From positions 49,164,216 through 49,228,215 of the forward strand of contig OV277868.1 in assembly GCA_922989275.2 (NCBI GenBank): a DNA stretch of 64,000 bases, in the 5' to 3' direction. The translations under genes were made by a program, and so were the position numbers. This document shows, one piece after another, positions 42,500 to 54,239 of the stretch. Each line of letters starts with the position of its first letter. Within the stretch, counting starts at the first letter, position 1. Source of the DNA: Gari tellinella (taxonomy: Eukaryota > Mollusca > Bivalvia > Cardiida > Psammobiidae). The notes below the pieces were generated by a model. That model saw only the letters and a list, made by a program, of their open reading frames with translations, ran no database searches and had not been told where the DNA came from.

Positions 42500-43470
42500 A
42501 GCTTGCTGAAAATGACAGTTTCAGCCTTGTCCGCTCTCTAACTCAAACACTTCTTTTTGGATCTTCACCAAACTTGCTACACATGTTTATTAGTATAGAA
42601 TCTAGGTCAGGTTCAATAACTAGTAAAATCGCATAAGGCATGTCTGAGTTATTGCCCTTGAATAATTAAAAAATGAAATTTTTAGTCATTCAAGGGCAAT
42701 AACTCCAACATGCCTTGTGCGATTTTGGTAGTTAAGATGATTGACCTAGATTTTATATTAATAAACATTTTCAACAAGTTTGGTGAATATCTGATATAAA
42801 CTGTATGTGTTAGAAAGCAAAAAATGCTGAAACATTCATTTTTAATACTTAAAGGGCCAAAACTCAGACATGCCACATGCGATTTTTGTAATAATCAAAC
42901 TATACCTAAATCTTATATAATTAAATATTTTCAGCAAGTTTAGTGAATATCCGATAAAAACTGTGTGTGTTAGGGTGCAAAAATGACTGAAACAGTCATT
43001 TTTTATTAATAAAAAGGCAATAACTCAAATATACCTTATGCGATTTTAGTAGTAAACAAACTAAACCTTGATGTTATATCAATGAACATTTTCGGCAAGT
43101 TTGGTGAAGATCCAATAAAAGGTATTTGTGTTAGAGAGCAAATCTTGCTGAAAACAGTCATTTTTAATACATAAAGGGCAAAAAACTCAGATATGCCACA
43201 TGCGATTTTAGTAATAATCAAACTATACCTAAATTTTATATGAATAAATATTTTCAGCATGTTTGGTGAATATCCGATAAAAGCTGTTTGTTTTAGAGTG
43301 CAAAAATGACTGAAACAGTCATTTTTTATTAATAAAAAGGCAATAACTCAAATATACCTTATGCGATTTTAGTAGTAATCGAACTAAACCTTGATTTTAT
43401 ATCAATGAACATTTTCAGCAAGTTTGTGAAAGATCGGATAAAAATTAGTTGAGTTAGAGAGCGGATAAAA
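42500..43470. repeat. 163-bp tandem array with a dimeric higher-order unit
   Basis: AAGGGCAATAACTC-like blocks recur near 42685, 42852, 43012, 43175 and 43337, a spacing of about 163 bp. Alternate units are most alike (42852 with 43175; 43012 with 43337), giving a roughly 325-bp dimer. The conserved parts are GCATGCGATTTTAGTA-like and TTTTCAGCAAGTTTGGTGAA. The short open stretches here are not genes. Confidence 0.75.
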
Positions 43471-44182
43471 ACGTGTGATAGTCTAACTGACTGATGGATA
43501 GACGGGCGGAGATAGATACGGTTGTCCCCAGTGAAGTTGTATTCGGCTGTATCACGTGATATTAAGCCGTGTGGAAATGTTTATGTCAGACGTTCTATTT
43601 TCGGTTTGTTATGATTTTAAATCGCCCTTTTTGGTGATTTAGGTCCGTCTTCATCATTTCATAGATCAGTTTGGCCCATAAGAATGTTCAAACATTATTA
43701 TAAACCGTTATCGTATTTCAGGCATTGAGAAAAGGTCTGAAAACACAATGGGACTTTAACTTTGAAATACGGGTACGTTCGACTTTAAGGGCCCGTCACA
43801 CCATAACGTTCTGGCTAACGTTCTCAGAGCGTTTTAATCGTTCAGTTTTCGAGCGTTCTAGAACGAAGATGACACTTCTGGCGTTTGATTAACGTGTGGC
43901 TTACGCATATCTAGCGTGTTTCTAACGCACGGGAAGCGTGTAACAGCGACCAAGAAAGATACCAATGAAAGCCATTAGCGTGTGCTAACGTGCCACTGGC
44001 GCACGACGAACGATTTTCCAACGTGAGACGAGCGTGTCGAGCGTTCGACTAACGTGTGACTAACGTGTGACTAACGACAGAATAACGTTTTGCTAGCGTG
44101 TGATTTTTACGGTAGAACGGGTACAAACGCTGGAAATTTTGTAGTGAACTCAGTTGTTCTTGTGAGTTTGAAAGTCAGCATC

Positions 44183-44600
44183 ATGTCGCAAAGACGCAAA
44201 AAGGATGAGAAGGTGACTTCTGCTACCAGCGCTGCATGTAAGAAGAAGCCTCTTTCACCAGCAATGTCTTCTGACGAATAAGAAGTTATGGACCATGTGA
44301 CACCACCTGAAGACCCTAAACACCTTGAAACCCCCAATGATGACGTTCCGACCATTGCAAAGAGAGGGAAGAAGCAGAGAAAGGATTGTAAGATCGTGGA
44401 CCGGGCGGTGGAGGATAGTCTGGTCGAGTTTTTCCGCGAAAACGAACTGCTGTGGAACACACAGAAGACAGATTACAGGAACAAGACAAAGAGACAACGA
44501 ATACTTGATGGCAAGGCAACAGAACTGGAGATCAGCGTTGACCACTTGTGAACCTGGTTCAAGTCCCTCAGAGACATGTTCACAAGGCAAGTATTTACGT
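44183..44600 (+). pseudogene. Harbinger MADF/Myb-like DNA-binding ORF
   Basis: The accessory protein that helps Harbinger transposase reach the nucleus and the terminal repeats. One frame from the ATG at 44183 has a Lys-rich start (MSQRRKKDEK), a TAA at 44279 and a DAPE-like acidic stretch. It continues KKQRKDCKIVDRAVEDSLVE, FFRENELLWNTQKTDYRNKT, LEISVDHL, a TGA at about 44549, then TWFKSLRDMFTR. The order matches a MADF domain. Two nonsense codons make it a pseudogene. Confidence 0.75.
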
Positions 44601-44605
44601 TAGGG

Positions 44606-45133
44606 TTATCTGCAAGCAACATGTTTGCCGTCAAGGGCACCACAACTATGAGGGAAGTTCCATCTTGTCATGAAATGGTTGGCAATCTCATGCCAGGCTT
44701 CAGGAGTGATTGGAGGAGTCATTACCTCATGCAGATACTCATCAATGATAGGCCGGCACACTTCACGGACAAGGAAGGATATTGTGTTAGATGGAACGAG
44801 CAACCCAAACTTCATGTCAGCAATCCACAAGTCAAATGTAGCAGTGTTACCGTCCATTTCATTCCAGGTTCGAGGGGCTCTCGGTAAAGGTGTGCTGCTT
44901 TGTCAATCTGCCCCTGACATGTCCAAGGATTTCATCAAACACTTCCGGTGGCATCCGCATGAAGTTGGTGAAGGTACTGAGATCTTTCTGGCAAACTTCA
45001 ACCATGAGTTGGCCGTACAGCCCAAACTCTTAACCCCATCAATGTGTTCAGCTGTGTTCAAGTTTAGTACATCTACTTCATGCTGGGCTATAGCAAGCAC
45101 ATATAGCCTCCTTAGTCTTTCTGTATCCTCCAT
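44606..45133 (-). pseudogene. Harbinger transposase N-terminal part, truncated
   Basis: DDE nuclease of the HARBI1 family, read on minus. It starts MEDTERLRRLYVLAIAQHEV at 45133, shifts frame to FTNFMRMPPEVFDEILGHVR, and shifts again to FGLLVPSNTISFLVREVCRP, EAWHEIANHFMTRWNFPHSC and GALDGKHVACR. The Asp in GALDGKH is the first catalytic position. The rest of the catalytic domain is absent: the reading stops where the MADF ORF begins. The element therefore has an internal deletion and cannot move itself. Confidence 0.82.
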
Positions 45134-45774
45134 AGTAGTTGTTCTCTACGGTAGTCCAAAAATCAAATGAACCTTGCTTAAAAACATTAGTTTACATATC
45201 CATATACATGGACGCTCGGGAAACGTTCGAATAACGCTCAATGGACGCCAAAAGGACGTTCCTTTGACTTTAGTCACACGCTACAGGCGCTAAGGGACCG
45301 TTCAGCGGTCGTTGACAGGACGCCAGTGAGTCGTTCACTGCAAAGTAAACGATTAGTAACAATCAAGTAACGTTAGAGTAACGTCTGACTAACGATAGCA
45401 GAACGCGTGCAACGCTCGGTGAACGTTAGTAAAACGTTCAACGAACGTTCTTAAACGATACCCAGCGTTTAACACTAAACGTCCGAAGAACGCTGGTCTC
45501 AGAGAAGACTTTTGTGCATGTTCAAAACTTTTTTTTCGAACCAGCGTTCTCCGACGATTACCGACGATCACTGACGTTTACTAGCGTTTACTAGCGTTCA
45601 CACAACGCTCTTCTGGCGCTATCCCAGCGACCATGGGCGACTACCAACGTTTCTTCAATCGTCAGAGAACGTTGGCCAGAACGTTATGGTGTGACGGGCC
45701 CAATACCCAGTTCGAGATATCGAATTTACAAACATTGCACATGTATTTTAGAGTGCACTCGTCTTAACAGTGCA

Positions 45775-46108
45775 GAACCAGAGTGAAGGACTCATACACT
45801 AGTCATTTGATTAGAGTCTGCACTGTTTGTATTTTTTGCAAAACATTGTAAAAACAACCATATACAGTCAAAATGGACTAGACTTAATTGGAAACTTGTA
45901 TTTCAGGGTCCAAGGTTATAATGTTTTTGAGTTGAGTCTGGGATCGTGCTGAAGTATTTGACAAACAGTGAAAACTCTGATCAGAATATTTATTTAGAAG
46001 CCCTCTGATCTGGGTTTTCAATTTTTGCCTAGGACAAATGTACTCTTCACATATACAGTGTTTGTAAATTACGAGTATACTCATTGTCAGGGTTGAATTT
46101 GTTAACAA
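45775..46108. mobile_element. MITE D copies, decayed
   Basis: CAGTGCAGAACCAGAGTGAA..., GGACTAGACTTAATTGGAAA, AACAGTGAAAACTCTGATCA with GCCCTCTGATCTGGGTTTTC, and a TTGAATTTGTTAA end. Probably two overlapping D pieces. Confidence 0.5.
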
Positions 46109-46281
46109 AAGTTTGACTGTACATAAAGAATAAAATGAGATCATTTCATCGCCGATTGCCATCTTTCAAGTATATGCAAGCAATTTGAATCCATGCAAGA
46201 CCGTAGGTCACCAGTAGCGTGTTCAGTTACCATTGTTTACTGTTTAGGTTAGCAGTGTGGTACCCGTGTGCAGCGTGCAGA

Positions 46282-46412
46282 GTACAGTAGAGCAGACATT
46301 TTATTTTCAAATAACCACGTTTACACTGAAATTATTATTTTCATTGTAAACAGTTTGGAGCCAGATCAGACGCCGGGTATACCGGCGTCTGATCAGGCTC
46401 CGAAGTGTTTGC
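46282..46412. mobile_element. MITE C, left part with core
   Basis: GTACAGTAGAGCAGACATTT at the left; core near 46348-46412 with GTTTGGAGCCAGATCAGACG and CGTCTGATCAGGCTCCGAAG around CCGGGTATACCGG. Confidence 0.55.
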
Positions 46413-46837
46413 CACTCAGATTAAAACTGGTAGTCTGAATTGTCAAAATGTCATTTCTATATTTCATTGCGATGAATTTGCTTTTGAACGAAATAATAAC
46501 GTTTCAGACCTGCAGCCAACTCGCAATCGATGGCCATCGATTTCTTTACTGAACACGCTACTGGAGTCTTTTAAGGATCCAAACTGTTCAACGTTTGCAT
46601 CGGTAGTTGTTCAGTTTAAAATGCATGAAATATTTATTGGAAATATTTAGCAGACGACATTTTTGTAACAGACGATATTATAATAAGAGAAGGGTTTAGA
46701 ATTATTGACGTCACTCCAATTTTAACTTCCGGTGTTTTATTCTTCTCATACTGCTCCCTAATACTGTCAAAGTTTTACCTTAAATGTTATTTACGAAGTT
46801 CAACACTTTATCTTTGAAGAATTCACCTTTTTCTATT

Positions 46838-47012
46838 CAGCAGTGTTGACCCAGACCAGAAAGCCCCTATATAAAGATACTTTCTGACTGTCTGTGATAT
46901 TTTGCAATAAACATAATTATATTACAAAGCAACCTTTAGCAGTCAAAACTCAACTTGACCTAATTTGAAATTGGAATTGACCACTTAAAGTTTCAGGAGT
47001 GAATGAGTTGAG
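46838..47012. mobile_element. MITE D, partial
   Basis: CAGTGTTGACCCAGACCAGA, ACCTAATTTGAAATTGGAAT and TTTCAGGAGTGAATGAGTTG. Only one core arm. Confidence 0.5.
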
Positions 47013-47019
47013 CGACCTC

Positions 47020-47229
47020 TTAACCCTTTCACTCTCAATAACGTCATAAAGCGCGTTTGCAAACAGTTTGGGTCCTGATCTGACGCCGCGTAACGCGGCG
47101 TCTGATCAGGACCAAAAGTGTTTGACACTCTTATCGATATTTATTAAGTCACACAACCTTAAATCTAATTTTGAAACGTGTCTTGCAGACAACAATACTG
47201 ATGCAGACGACAATAAAACGGTGAAGGGA
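47020..47229. mobile_element. MITE A copy
   Basis: TTAACCCTTTCACTCTCAAT; core near 47057-47124 (CAGTTTGGGTCCTGATCTGA; GCGTCTGATCAGGACCAAAA) around GCCGCGTAACGCGGC; tail ACGGTGAAGGGAAAA. Confidence 0.65.
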
Positions 47230-47984
47230 AAAAAATCTCCCGAATAATTTGATAATGAAAGGGATACATTAAGCTACACTTGTAGCATTTAGGACAGGTG
47301 CCAGTCAATGGAGGGCAAACATAATAGGGATTAACGTTCCTGCAGGATTTTACTGTTGAACTTTTGCCATGAATTTAATGGTCACCTGTCTACATACAAC
47401 GGTCGCTTAATACAAGTTTGGCTGTCGTTAAATTTAGGGTAATTCCACTAAAACGAGTTCATATGAAATGTGGTAACATCAGCCAAAGTTATTGTTTTAT
47501 TCTTACCATAGTCGGACAATAGCCTTGATATAGCTCATGTTCCCTGTTGTGAACCCGGCTTAAAATGCAGGGCAAACGTCACGCAGAAGGCTCTTTCGGA
47601 GCTTTCTGCATTACTTTTACCATGCATTTTAAGGAGTCACCGTTTTTTAAAGATTACACTACCTTTTCAATGAGAGGTTTGTGAGAATCTCTGAAGGATA
47701 GGTGCGATATTTGTTTTGTTTGCTTTCGTGTTCATTCTCTCTGTTACACATTAAAAGAACGTCAGTCATAGTATAATAATGACCGCCCCGTTGGTAAAGC
47801 AGAATTCTAACATGACACGTGTTTCTGTCACTATAAAAATAGAGGAAGTTAATCATGATGTACCTGAGACATTTAACAACGCTCTTCCCTTTCCGCTCCC
47901 CCGTCGTTAAATCATCATGAACGACGCGACGTGACGTCGTGCATCCAAACGTGGCACTTTTTGAAATGTCTAACGTTATTCCTA
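47230..47984. other. No gene; E-like hairpin near 47570-47640
   Basis: AAAATGCAGGGCAAACGTCA and GCATTACTTTTACCATGCAT arms around AGGCTCTTTCGGAGCTT form an E-like hairpin with a different core. No ORF is supported. Confidence 0.45.
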
Positions 47985-49134
47985 TAGCCCTTAATGATGT
48001 TCTCTGCTATGCTTACTGAAGCCCTTGGACCTGATGAGCCAGGGATTGAAATGCGATACAGGACAGATGGGACACTGTTCAACCAACGACTGTTTAATGC
48101 AATCACCAAAGTAAAGTCCACCATCATCCGTGACTTCCTTTTTGCAAATAATTGTGCTTTGAACGCCAATACTGAGGACGACCTACAAAGAAACATGGAT
48201 CAGTTTTCCAGTGCCTGTGACAACTTCGGTCTCACCATCAGTACAAAGAAAACTGAGATACTTTATCAACCAGCACCAGGAAAACCTTACATTAAGCCAG
48301 TCAAGGACTGCACTTTGCAAGATGTAGACAAGTTCACATACCTTGGCAACACACTCTCACGCACTTCCACAATAGAGGAAGAAGTCACCAGTAGAATTGC
48401 AAAGGCAAGTGCTGCTTTTGGAAGACTCAGCTCTAATGTTTGGTGAACGAAGAGGTATTCGCCAAGCTGACCAAGCTGTCAGTGTACCGAGCAGTGGTTC
48501 TAACCACCTTGCTGTATGCCAGTGAGACATGGACAGTTTATGCGCGTCATGCCAGACAACTCAACCACTTCCACACAAGCACTCTACGCAGGCTTCTTGG
48601 TATTAGATGACAAGACAAGGTTCCTGACACTGAAGTCCTCAAAGAGCAAAACTTTCAACTGTACACATGCTCCTTCAACAGTCACAGATGCGCTGGACAG
48701 GTCACGTGTGTCGCATGTCAGATGAGAGACTCCCAAAGCAGCTCTTATATGGAGAGCTCTCCTCTGGTAAAAGGAAAGTTGGCGGCCAGAAAAAAAGGTT
48801 CAAAGACTGCATGAAGGCTTCGCTTCGCAAGATGGACCTTCACACAGACACTTTGGAAGACCTGGCTCAGAACCGCCCTGCATGGAGATCAGCTGTCAGG
48901 AAAGGCTTGGTTGAAGCAGAGACTAGTAGGCTACATCATGCCAGGAAGAAACGCATGGACCGGAAGGGCTCGAGAAGCCAGTACCTTACCAATATCATCT
49001 GACAACTTGTGCACCTACTGTGGACGTACCTTTGTTGCCCGGATAGGCCTCATTAGCCACCTACGCACTCATTCCAGAAATTCAACTACTTGAAGTTGCG
49101 GTCATATTCGCATAGCGATGGACGAACAACAACA
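47985..49134 (+). mobile_element. C2H2-tailed LINE, copy B
   Basis: Same family as 24623-26009, on the opposite strand. The 5' truncation is just before RT motif LMMFSAML and the 3' tail is an ACAACAACAA repeat. A J fragment follows directly. No clear target duplication was found. Confidence 0.82.
47994..49093 (+). pseudogene. Reverse transcriptase with zinc-finger tail, catalytic Asp lost
   Basis: The frame reads MMFSAMLTEALGPDEPGIEM, FLFANNCALNANTEDDLQRN, FGLTISTKKTEILYQPAPGK and VDKFTYLGNTLSR, ending at 48446. The active site, FADD in copy A, is FANN here: both catalytic Asp are changed. Further parts lie in other frames: LLYASETW with RQLNHFHTSTLRRLLGIR (then a stop), MRWTGHVCRMSDERLPKQLL, KKRFKDCMKASLRKMD and the finger CTYCGRTFVARIGLISHLRT with H (48911-49093). 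It is dead. Confidence 0.86.
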
Positions 49135-49135
49135 A

Positions 49136-49955
49136 GGGTGTATTAAGCTCATGAATTTGTGAAATATTCAAATGCATGCATATAAAAACACTCTTTCATG
49201 GTTTTGTTTTGAAGAGCTATTTAAGATGAATGAGAAAATAGAAAGATATTATATATTTGTGTGCAATTTTTGGATCTATGGCCATTTCTAAAAGGTGTGT
49301 CAAATTAGGATTCGATTTTTCTTATTTTGTCCTTTTAAAAGAACCCGCTTCAGTGAATTCTATTTCAAATGAAAACAAATATGGTAATTTGGTTTTGTGG
49401 TATTTATTCCATGTCTATGATTGTATTTACTAATAGAAAAAAATAATTAAGATAAAACGAGCACCAAATGTGAAATTTATGCAGATCTAAATATCATAGA
49501 TATTGTCCTATTTTGTAAATTTTGTAAAGGGAGAAAACTCCCTTTTCTTTAATAACTCAAAATTTTCAACACTAACCTATCAATTTCTTTTCATATTTTG
49601 AATTGCCTTTGTATTGGCTTCATCAGGTACAATATAAGAACAGAACAAGTTTGATGCTATAAATATGTTAGTTACTTTTTTTCATAAAAAATATTCTTTT
49701 TCAAAATTATTTCATTACCCATAAAATCATGTTGTTGATTCATAGATTTATATTTTTCAAATCTAGTGCCTGTTTGATTTTGATTAAGTTTCTTAATGTG
49801 AAAATGCTTCCATAGACATGGAATACATAACGAGAAACAAAATTACCACGTTTATTTGTATCTAAAATAGAGTTTTACTGAAGCTTATACCCTAAATTGG
49901 CAAAATTTGAGAAAAATCCGAATTTGACAGTCAATTTGGTTTTTAGACTGGCGAC
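49136..49955 (+). mobile_element. Element J, truncated divergent copy 3
   Basis: Begins GGGTGTATTAAGCTCATGAA and follows the J1 order (GAAGAGCTATTTAAGATGAA; GGCAAAATTTGAGAAAAATC), but the right terminal repeat is missing. It is more diverged than J1 or J2. Confidence 0.6.
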
Positions 49956-50498
49956 TTGTCGCTAGTCTTAGGTAACCGTACTTCCAAATCAGTGCTCGAA
50001 TCTGGCGAAGCAACCTTAACATTCTGAGATAAATGCGCCATAGGTGTATCCACATACACATCGTTAAGGGCTGCGATAGTTTGTCTAAGATCCAGAACTT
50101 AACATCTGATCAAACGTTTGGGTTTTTATTATGAAGATGATAAGCTTCGATGTAAGAAATTATCTGTAGCAATATTTAACTGAAACATACACTTGATACC
50201 GATGAATTCAGTAATGACTAGATAAATGGGGTCGTTAATCCGCCCCTGGTAATTTCTACACTTCAGGACACCGTGCGATCGCTGGTGTGTAATCTGGTCT
50301 AAATAGTGCAGTGGAAAATCCGTTTCAACATATTATTATTGAAGTGTTTTGCTAACATTTTCGCAATAAACCTTAAATATACAAAACACTTCATATTATA
50401 ACAGCGATTACGGCTGTATTGACAATATCCCGTGGAAATATTCACAGTGAGACTCAGTTTAACAGATGGCATAAAGTATTCTGTTTTCACGCTTATTA
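49956..50498. other. No gene recognised
   Basis: No exon, repeat family or tandem structure could be supported. Confidence 0.4.
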
Positions 50499-50710
50499 TA
50501 CAGTGAACCCCCTCTATATTAGGACCACAAAATTGTGTTATTTATAGGTTGTTTAAAAATGTGACGGCTTACAGCAAGTTGGCCTTTAAACAAACAGAAA
50601 CACCTTTACGGCTTTTGTTGTAGTGTTACCTTGCTTTAAGCTGTCACCTGAGTTGTTTACAATTAATCGGCTGTCTTTTTTAGTAGTCGTAGTAAAGAGG
50701 TTTCACTGTA
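50499..50710. mobile_element. MITE I copy 2
   Basis: TACAGTGAACCCCCTCTATA on the left and GTAAAGAGGTTTCACTGTA on the right; shares TTTAAGCTGTCACCTG and GGCTGTCTTTTTTAGTAGTC with the other I sequences. Confidence 0.65.
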
Positions 50711-50723
50711 CTCAGCTCGCATG

Positions 50724-50832
50724 ATTCCGGGTAGTTTCGCCCCCAAACAAGTTCGCAACTTAGACGGTTCGCGCCCAAACCAGTTCCACCCTGGTCGTTT
50801 CCAACCCTGGTAGTTTCGCCCCCAATATAAAA
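50724..50832. repeat. GTAGTTTCGCCCCCAA direct and variant repeats
   Basis: GGTAGTTTCGCCCCCAA occurs near 50732 and 50811, with related TTCGCAACTTAG, TTCGCGCCCAAAC and GTTTCCAACCC between. Probably the end of an unidentified element. Confidence 0.5.
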
Positions 50833-51102
50833 TATGCACCTAAGGTACTGAAGTTTTTAAAATTGATGTAGATTTAAATTTTACTTTAATCGGACGTTGA
50901 TTAGATAGAACTTAGATAAGAGAAAGTACTATAGCACGTGAAAAGGATCATCGAGAATAAAAGCAGACATCAATTCTGTGCAAATGTGTGAAGTGTGCCG
51001 CCAAAGTGTGCTGCCTGTGATTGACACATGGCTAATTGTTTGATTGCATTTAAGTTGTTATTGTTTTGCTCTTTGACCTGTTGTTGTAACAGTTAGTTAC
51101 AT

Positions 51103-51296
51103 TAACCACTTCACTGCCTTACCAAAGGTGCATTGGGTATTGGCCAACAGTTTTGATTCTCATCAAACGCGTAACACAGCTTCTGATCAAGATCCAAACT
51201 TTAACTGATATCAAAAACACATAAAAGAAATTTTTTTTGGTTTACGTAGACCCTGGATTAAAGCAGACGACATATTGGTAATTAAGAGGATTAACT
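51103..51296. mobile_element. MITE A, decayed
   Basis: TTAACCACTTCACTGCCTTA, core CAGTTTTGATTCTCATCAAA with CTTCTGATCAAGATCCAAAC, tail GCAGACGACATATTGGTAAT and GATTAA. Confidence 0.5.
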
Positions 51297-51724
51297 TAAC
51301 GTATAGATCTGTTTCCAATCGGTATCCAGTGTAGTAGAAAGAATCGTCGCATAGCAAACTTTTTTTTATTTTTAAAGTCGTAGACGCATTTACTTCTCAA
51401 CGTTCAACTTTAAGTATCTTGACTGAAACAATGAGCATCAAGCAGTTTGTATTGTGATCAGAAGCCGGTATGCGCGGCGTCTGAGTACCCAAACTGTTGG
51501 AAAATAACCTATGTACTCGGGGTAATCCCGGTAAGGCAACAAATGAGATAATTCAAATAATGCAAATCTATTTCGCAGAGTTAACTTTTTGCTAAATTTG
51601 ACTAAAGTTATAATGACTTTTTTGTAAGAAGTGTCGAACAGTTGGAATCCTGATCAGATGCCACGAACTGGTTGCAAATAGCATAAACATAAGCATTAGA
51701 AAATGATGAATATACTCGTCGATA

Positions 51725-52392
51725 GGGTTGAGTGTGTTAAGCAATTACGATTTAAATAATCCTATCCACAAACGGTGCAGATCCTGATCGGAGGATTCCT
51801 TTAGTAGCCCTCAGATTTGACTCTGCACTGTTAGCATACGACAAGTGTACCTTCCATAGGTACCGTACGTGCTAGTAGATATATTTACTGGTCAATATAG
51901 TTAAATGTTTTAAGCAAGAAAGATACATGATTACATCCTCTAGGAACCCTCTGAATTGAATCTGCACGGCTAGCATACGACAATTGTACTTTTCGTTCGT
52001 GCATTGTTAGTAGGTGACGAATATACTCGTCGATAGGGTTGAATTTGTTAAATAACTACGATATTAAATCGTATCCATAAACGGTGCAGATCCTGCTTGG
52101 AGAGCTGGGTCTCAGATTTGGGTATTCGCCGTTAGCATACGAGAAGTATACTGCTCATAGGTACAGTGTTAGTAGATATCTATAGATCTACTAGTCGCGA
52201 GTAATTAAATATGTTAAAGCAATGGTATTATATGATCATATCCATAAACGGCGCATATCCTGTTCAGATGACTCTTTTAGGAGCCCTCTGATCGGGGTCT
52301 GCACTGTCAACATACGATAATTGTACTTTTAATACATATACTGTCAGTAAATAACGAGTAAACTCGTCGATAGGGTTGACGGTGTTAAGATT
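51725..52392. repeat. Tandem array derived from MITE D
   Basis: Four degenerate D-like units in head-to-tail order near 51735, 51905, 52045 and 52210 (spacing about 140-170 bp). Each has AAACGGTGCAGATCCTG-like core sequence, GCATACGACAATTGTACTTT and a GACGAATATACTCGTCGATA-type tail ending GGGTTGA...GTTAA. The palindromic cores are partly lost. Confidence 0.6.
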
Positions 52393-52394
52393 TA

Positions 52395-53290
52395 TTGATG
52401 ATCCGATTGCGATCAGATGACGCTCCGACGGCGATCCGTTAGCGATCTGTAAGATCCGATAGCGACTTCATGGTCATTGGTCGCCTCCCAAGTCATAAAA
52501 TATGTTGCGACCTTGTATGATCGGATTGCGCTTAGTTGACGCTCAAAGGCGACTAAGGTGGGATCTAATGCGCTCTATTGGCGCTCCGATGGCGACCAAT
52601 GCAATCTATGGTGCTCAAAAGAGATCCGATAGCGATGTCGATGACCGATGGACTTGATCTAAATTGGAACATATCCTACGAAGACATGTGGCGCTCTGCC
52701 GCACTCATTCGTTTTAGATTCGGCAGCAGATGTTTAGGCAAATAGCTATATACATATCTGCTTTCTTTTTGACATGTATCCCCTTAATGCAGTAGTATCG
52801 TAATGTAGACAGTTCCTATAACAGCTTTCTGCATTACGTTCGTACTGCCAAAAGTCTTTAGACATCTCTGGGTGTTTTTTTTCTCCATTTTATAGCTACT
52901 ATAGATGTTCTAATGTACATCAAAATCACTGTTGAACGCCATTATATTTACGCACTTTTCGGTACCATCATTGTGTATAACAGTTTGGATCCGGATGAGA
53001 CGTCGAGTTACAGCATGCAATTTGGATCTATTGATAGAAAATACTATCGGGTATTTTAAGATACAGAGAATCATTATCAGATCGCCACGGAGCGCAAAGT
53101 ATCTACTAATTTGCTTTGTTGGATCGTGGTGGCGCTCCAGTTAGGATCTTGGCGATCAGGTAGCGCTCTGATGGCGACTTAGGCGATCAATTAACGATCT
53201 AACGGCGTTCCGGTCGGATTTTTGTGGAGGGAGTAAACCGACGGCGACCTTGGCGATCATGGGGATCAGATAGCGATCCATTTGTGTAAT
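52395..53290. mobile_element. GCGATC-rich element with repetitive arms
   Basis: The left arm (52395-52640) and right arm (53085-53290) consist of short variants of GATCCGATAGCGAC and GGCGATC in mostly opposed order. The middle is A+T-rich and contains a half A-core (CAGTTTGGATCCGGATGAGA near 52981). It looks like a non-autonomous DNA transposon with repetitive terminal arms; exact ends are unresolved. Confidence 0.5.
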
Positions 53291-54239
53291 ATGTACACTC
53301 CTGGCCAAGTTCGATAACTACCTATGTCGCATAAGATGTCTAGATTATGCACCTTGAATTACCAGAAATTACCATTGGTTGCTCTCTAACTCCAATAGTT
53401 TTCATCCAATCTTTATAATTTTGTTGTAACAATTATTTAAATTTGATTTTAGATACGTGTACATGTACTTACGAATGAAACATCACCCTTTATTACAAAT
53501 TCACTTAAATAGTTATTACAATTGTTTCACAGACAAATGATTATGAGTATATAGCTATATTTGAACTATCATTGTTTATAATTGCCTCCTTTATTATTCA
53601 TAGTAGGTGTAAAGATGCATAAGTGTTTTACTAAGTTCACTTTCATTCAAATTATTCCTCATAGAAATTTCATGATTCTAATTTATCCTGATAAAGAGCC
53701 ATAAACAAGTGTTTGGCAGCAAGTGAAATAAAACCAAAACAGAAAGCCCATGGATGTTTCTGTTTTACTTTCGTCTTACTTTAAGTTTCCACTTGTCTTC
53801 AAAATTCTCTTTTTAGCAACCACCAGCATAAAATTAGCTTAACATTGAACTAACCATACTTGTCAGAGACTTAAACATATAGTTTTACCACTGTACACAC
53901 CATAGAATTGTACAGCTGAACACAAATGCTTTCTCTTAGTACGTCGCCAGTCTTTCAGCGCCTTCAGCGCTTTGATTATAGAATATGTGTTAGATTTATT
54001 TAAAGAGGGTAAGGGGTTCGAACCGGTCAATTGATCACACGTGAATAAAATCTATACATGCCAATTGAAATACATATTTTCATTTGTGATTAAAACGCTT
54101 CCCAAATAAATATACTGAATAAAACTTTTTACTGAATAGTCGGTTGTTTCTAAATTTTCAAACTATCAAATAGTCCACAACACCTCTTTTAGTTGAAACA
54201 AAGCAATAGTTTAAGCCAGCAGACGACATCTATATGATG
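53291..54239. other. No gene recognised
   Basis: A+T-rich DNA with an E-like fragment (AAAACAGAAAGCCCATGG; TTTCTGTTTTACTTTCGTC) near 53735-53785. Confidence 0.4.

Larger units (their letters stand above)
43789..45701. mobile_element. PIF/Harbinger element, decayed
   Basis: The ends are inverted: GGGCCCGTCACACCATAACG on the left and CGTTATGGTGTGACGGGCCC on the right, with further matches (TTCTGGC; GCCAGAA). The subterminal zones are packed with AACGTT/AACGTGT/ACGCT motifs on both sides (43810-44100, 45205-45690). It carries a MADF-type ORF on plus and a transposase remnant on minus, the usual two-gene Harbinger set. The 3-bp target duplication is not clear. It lies between two K fragments. 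Confidence 0.85.

Noticed and set aside
44670..45170. 166-codon plus-strand ORF in the Harbinger.
   Set aside because: It is antisense to the transposase remnant, whose conserved motifs are on minus.
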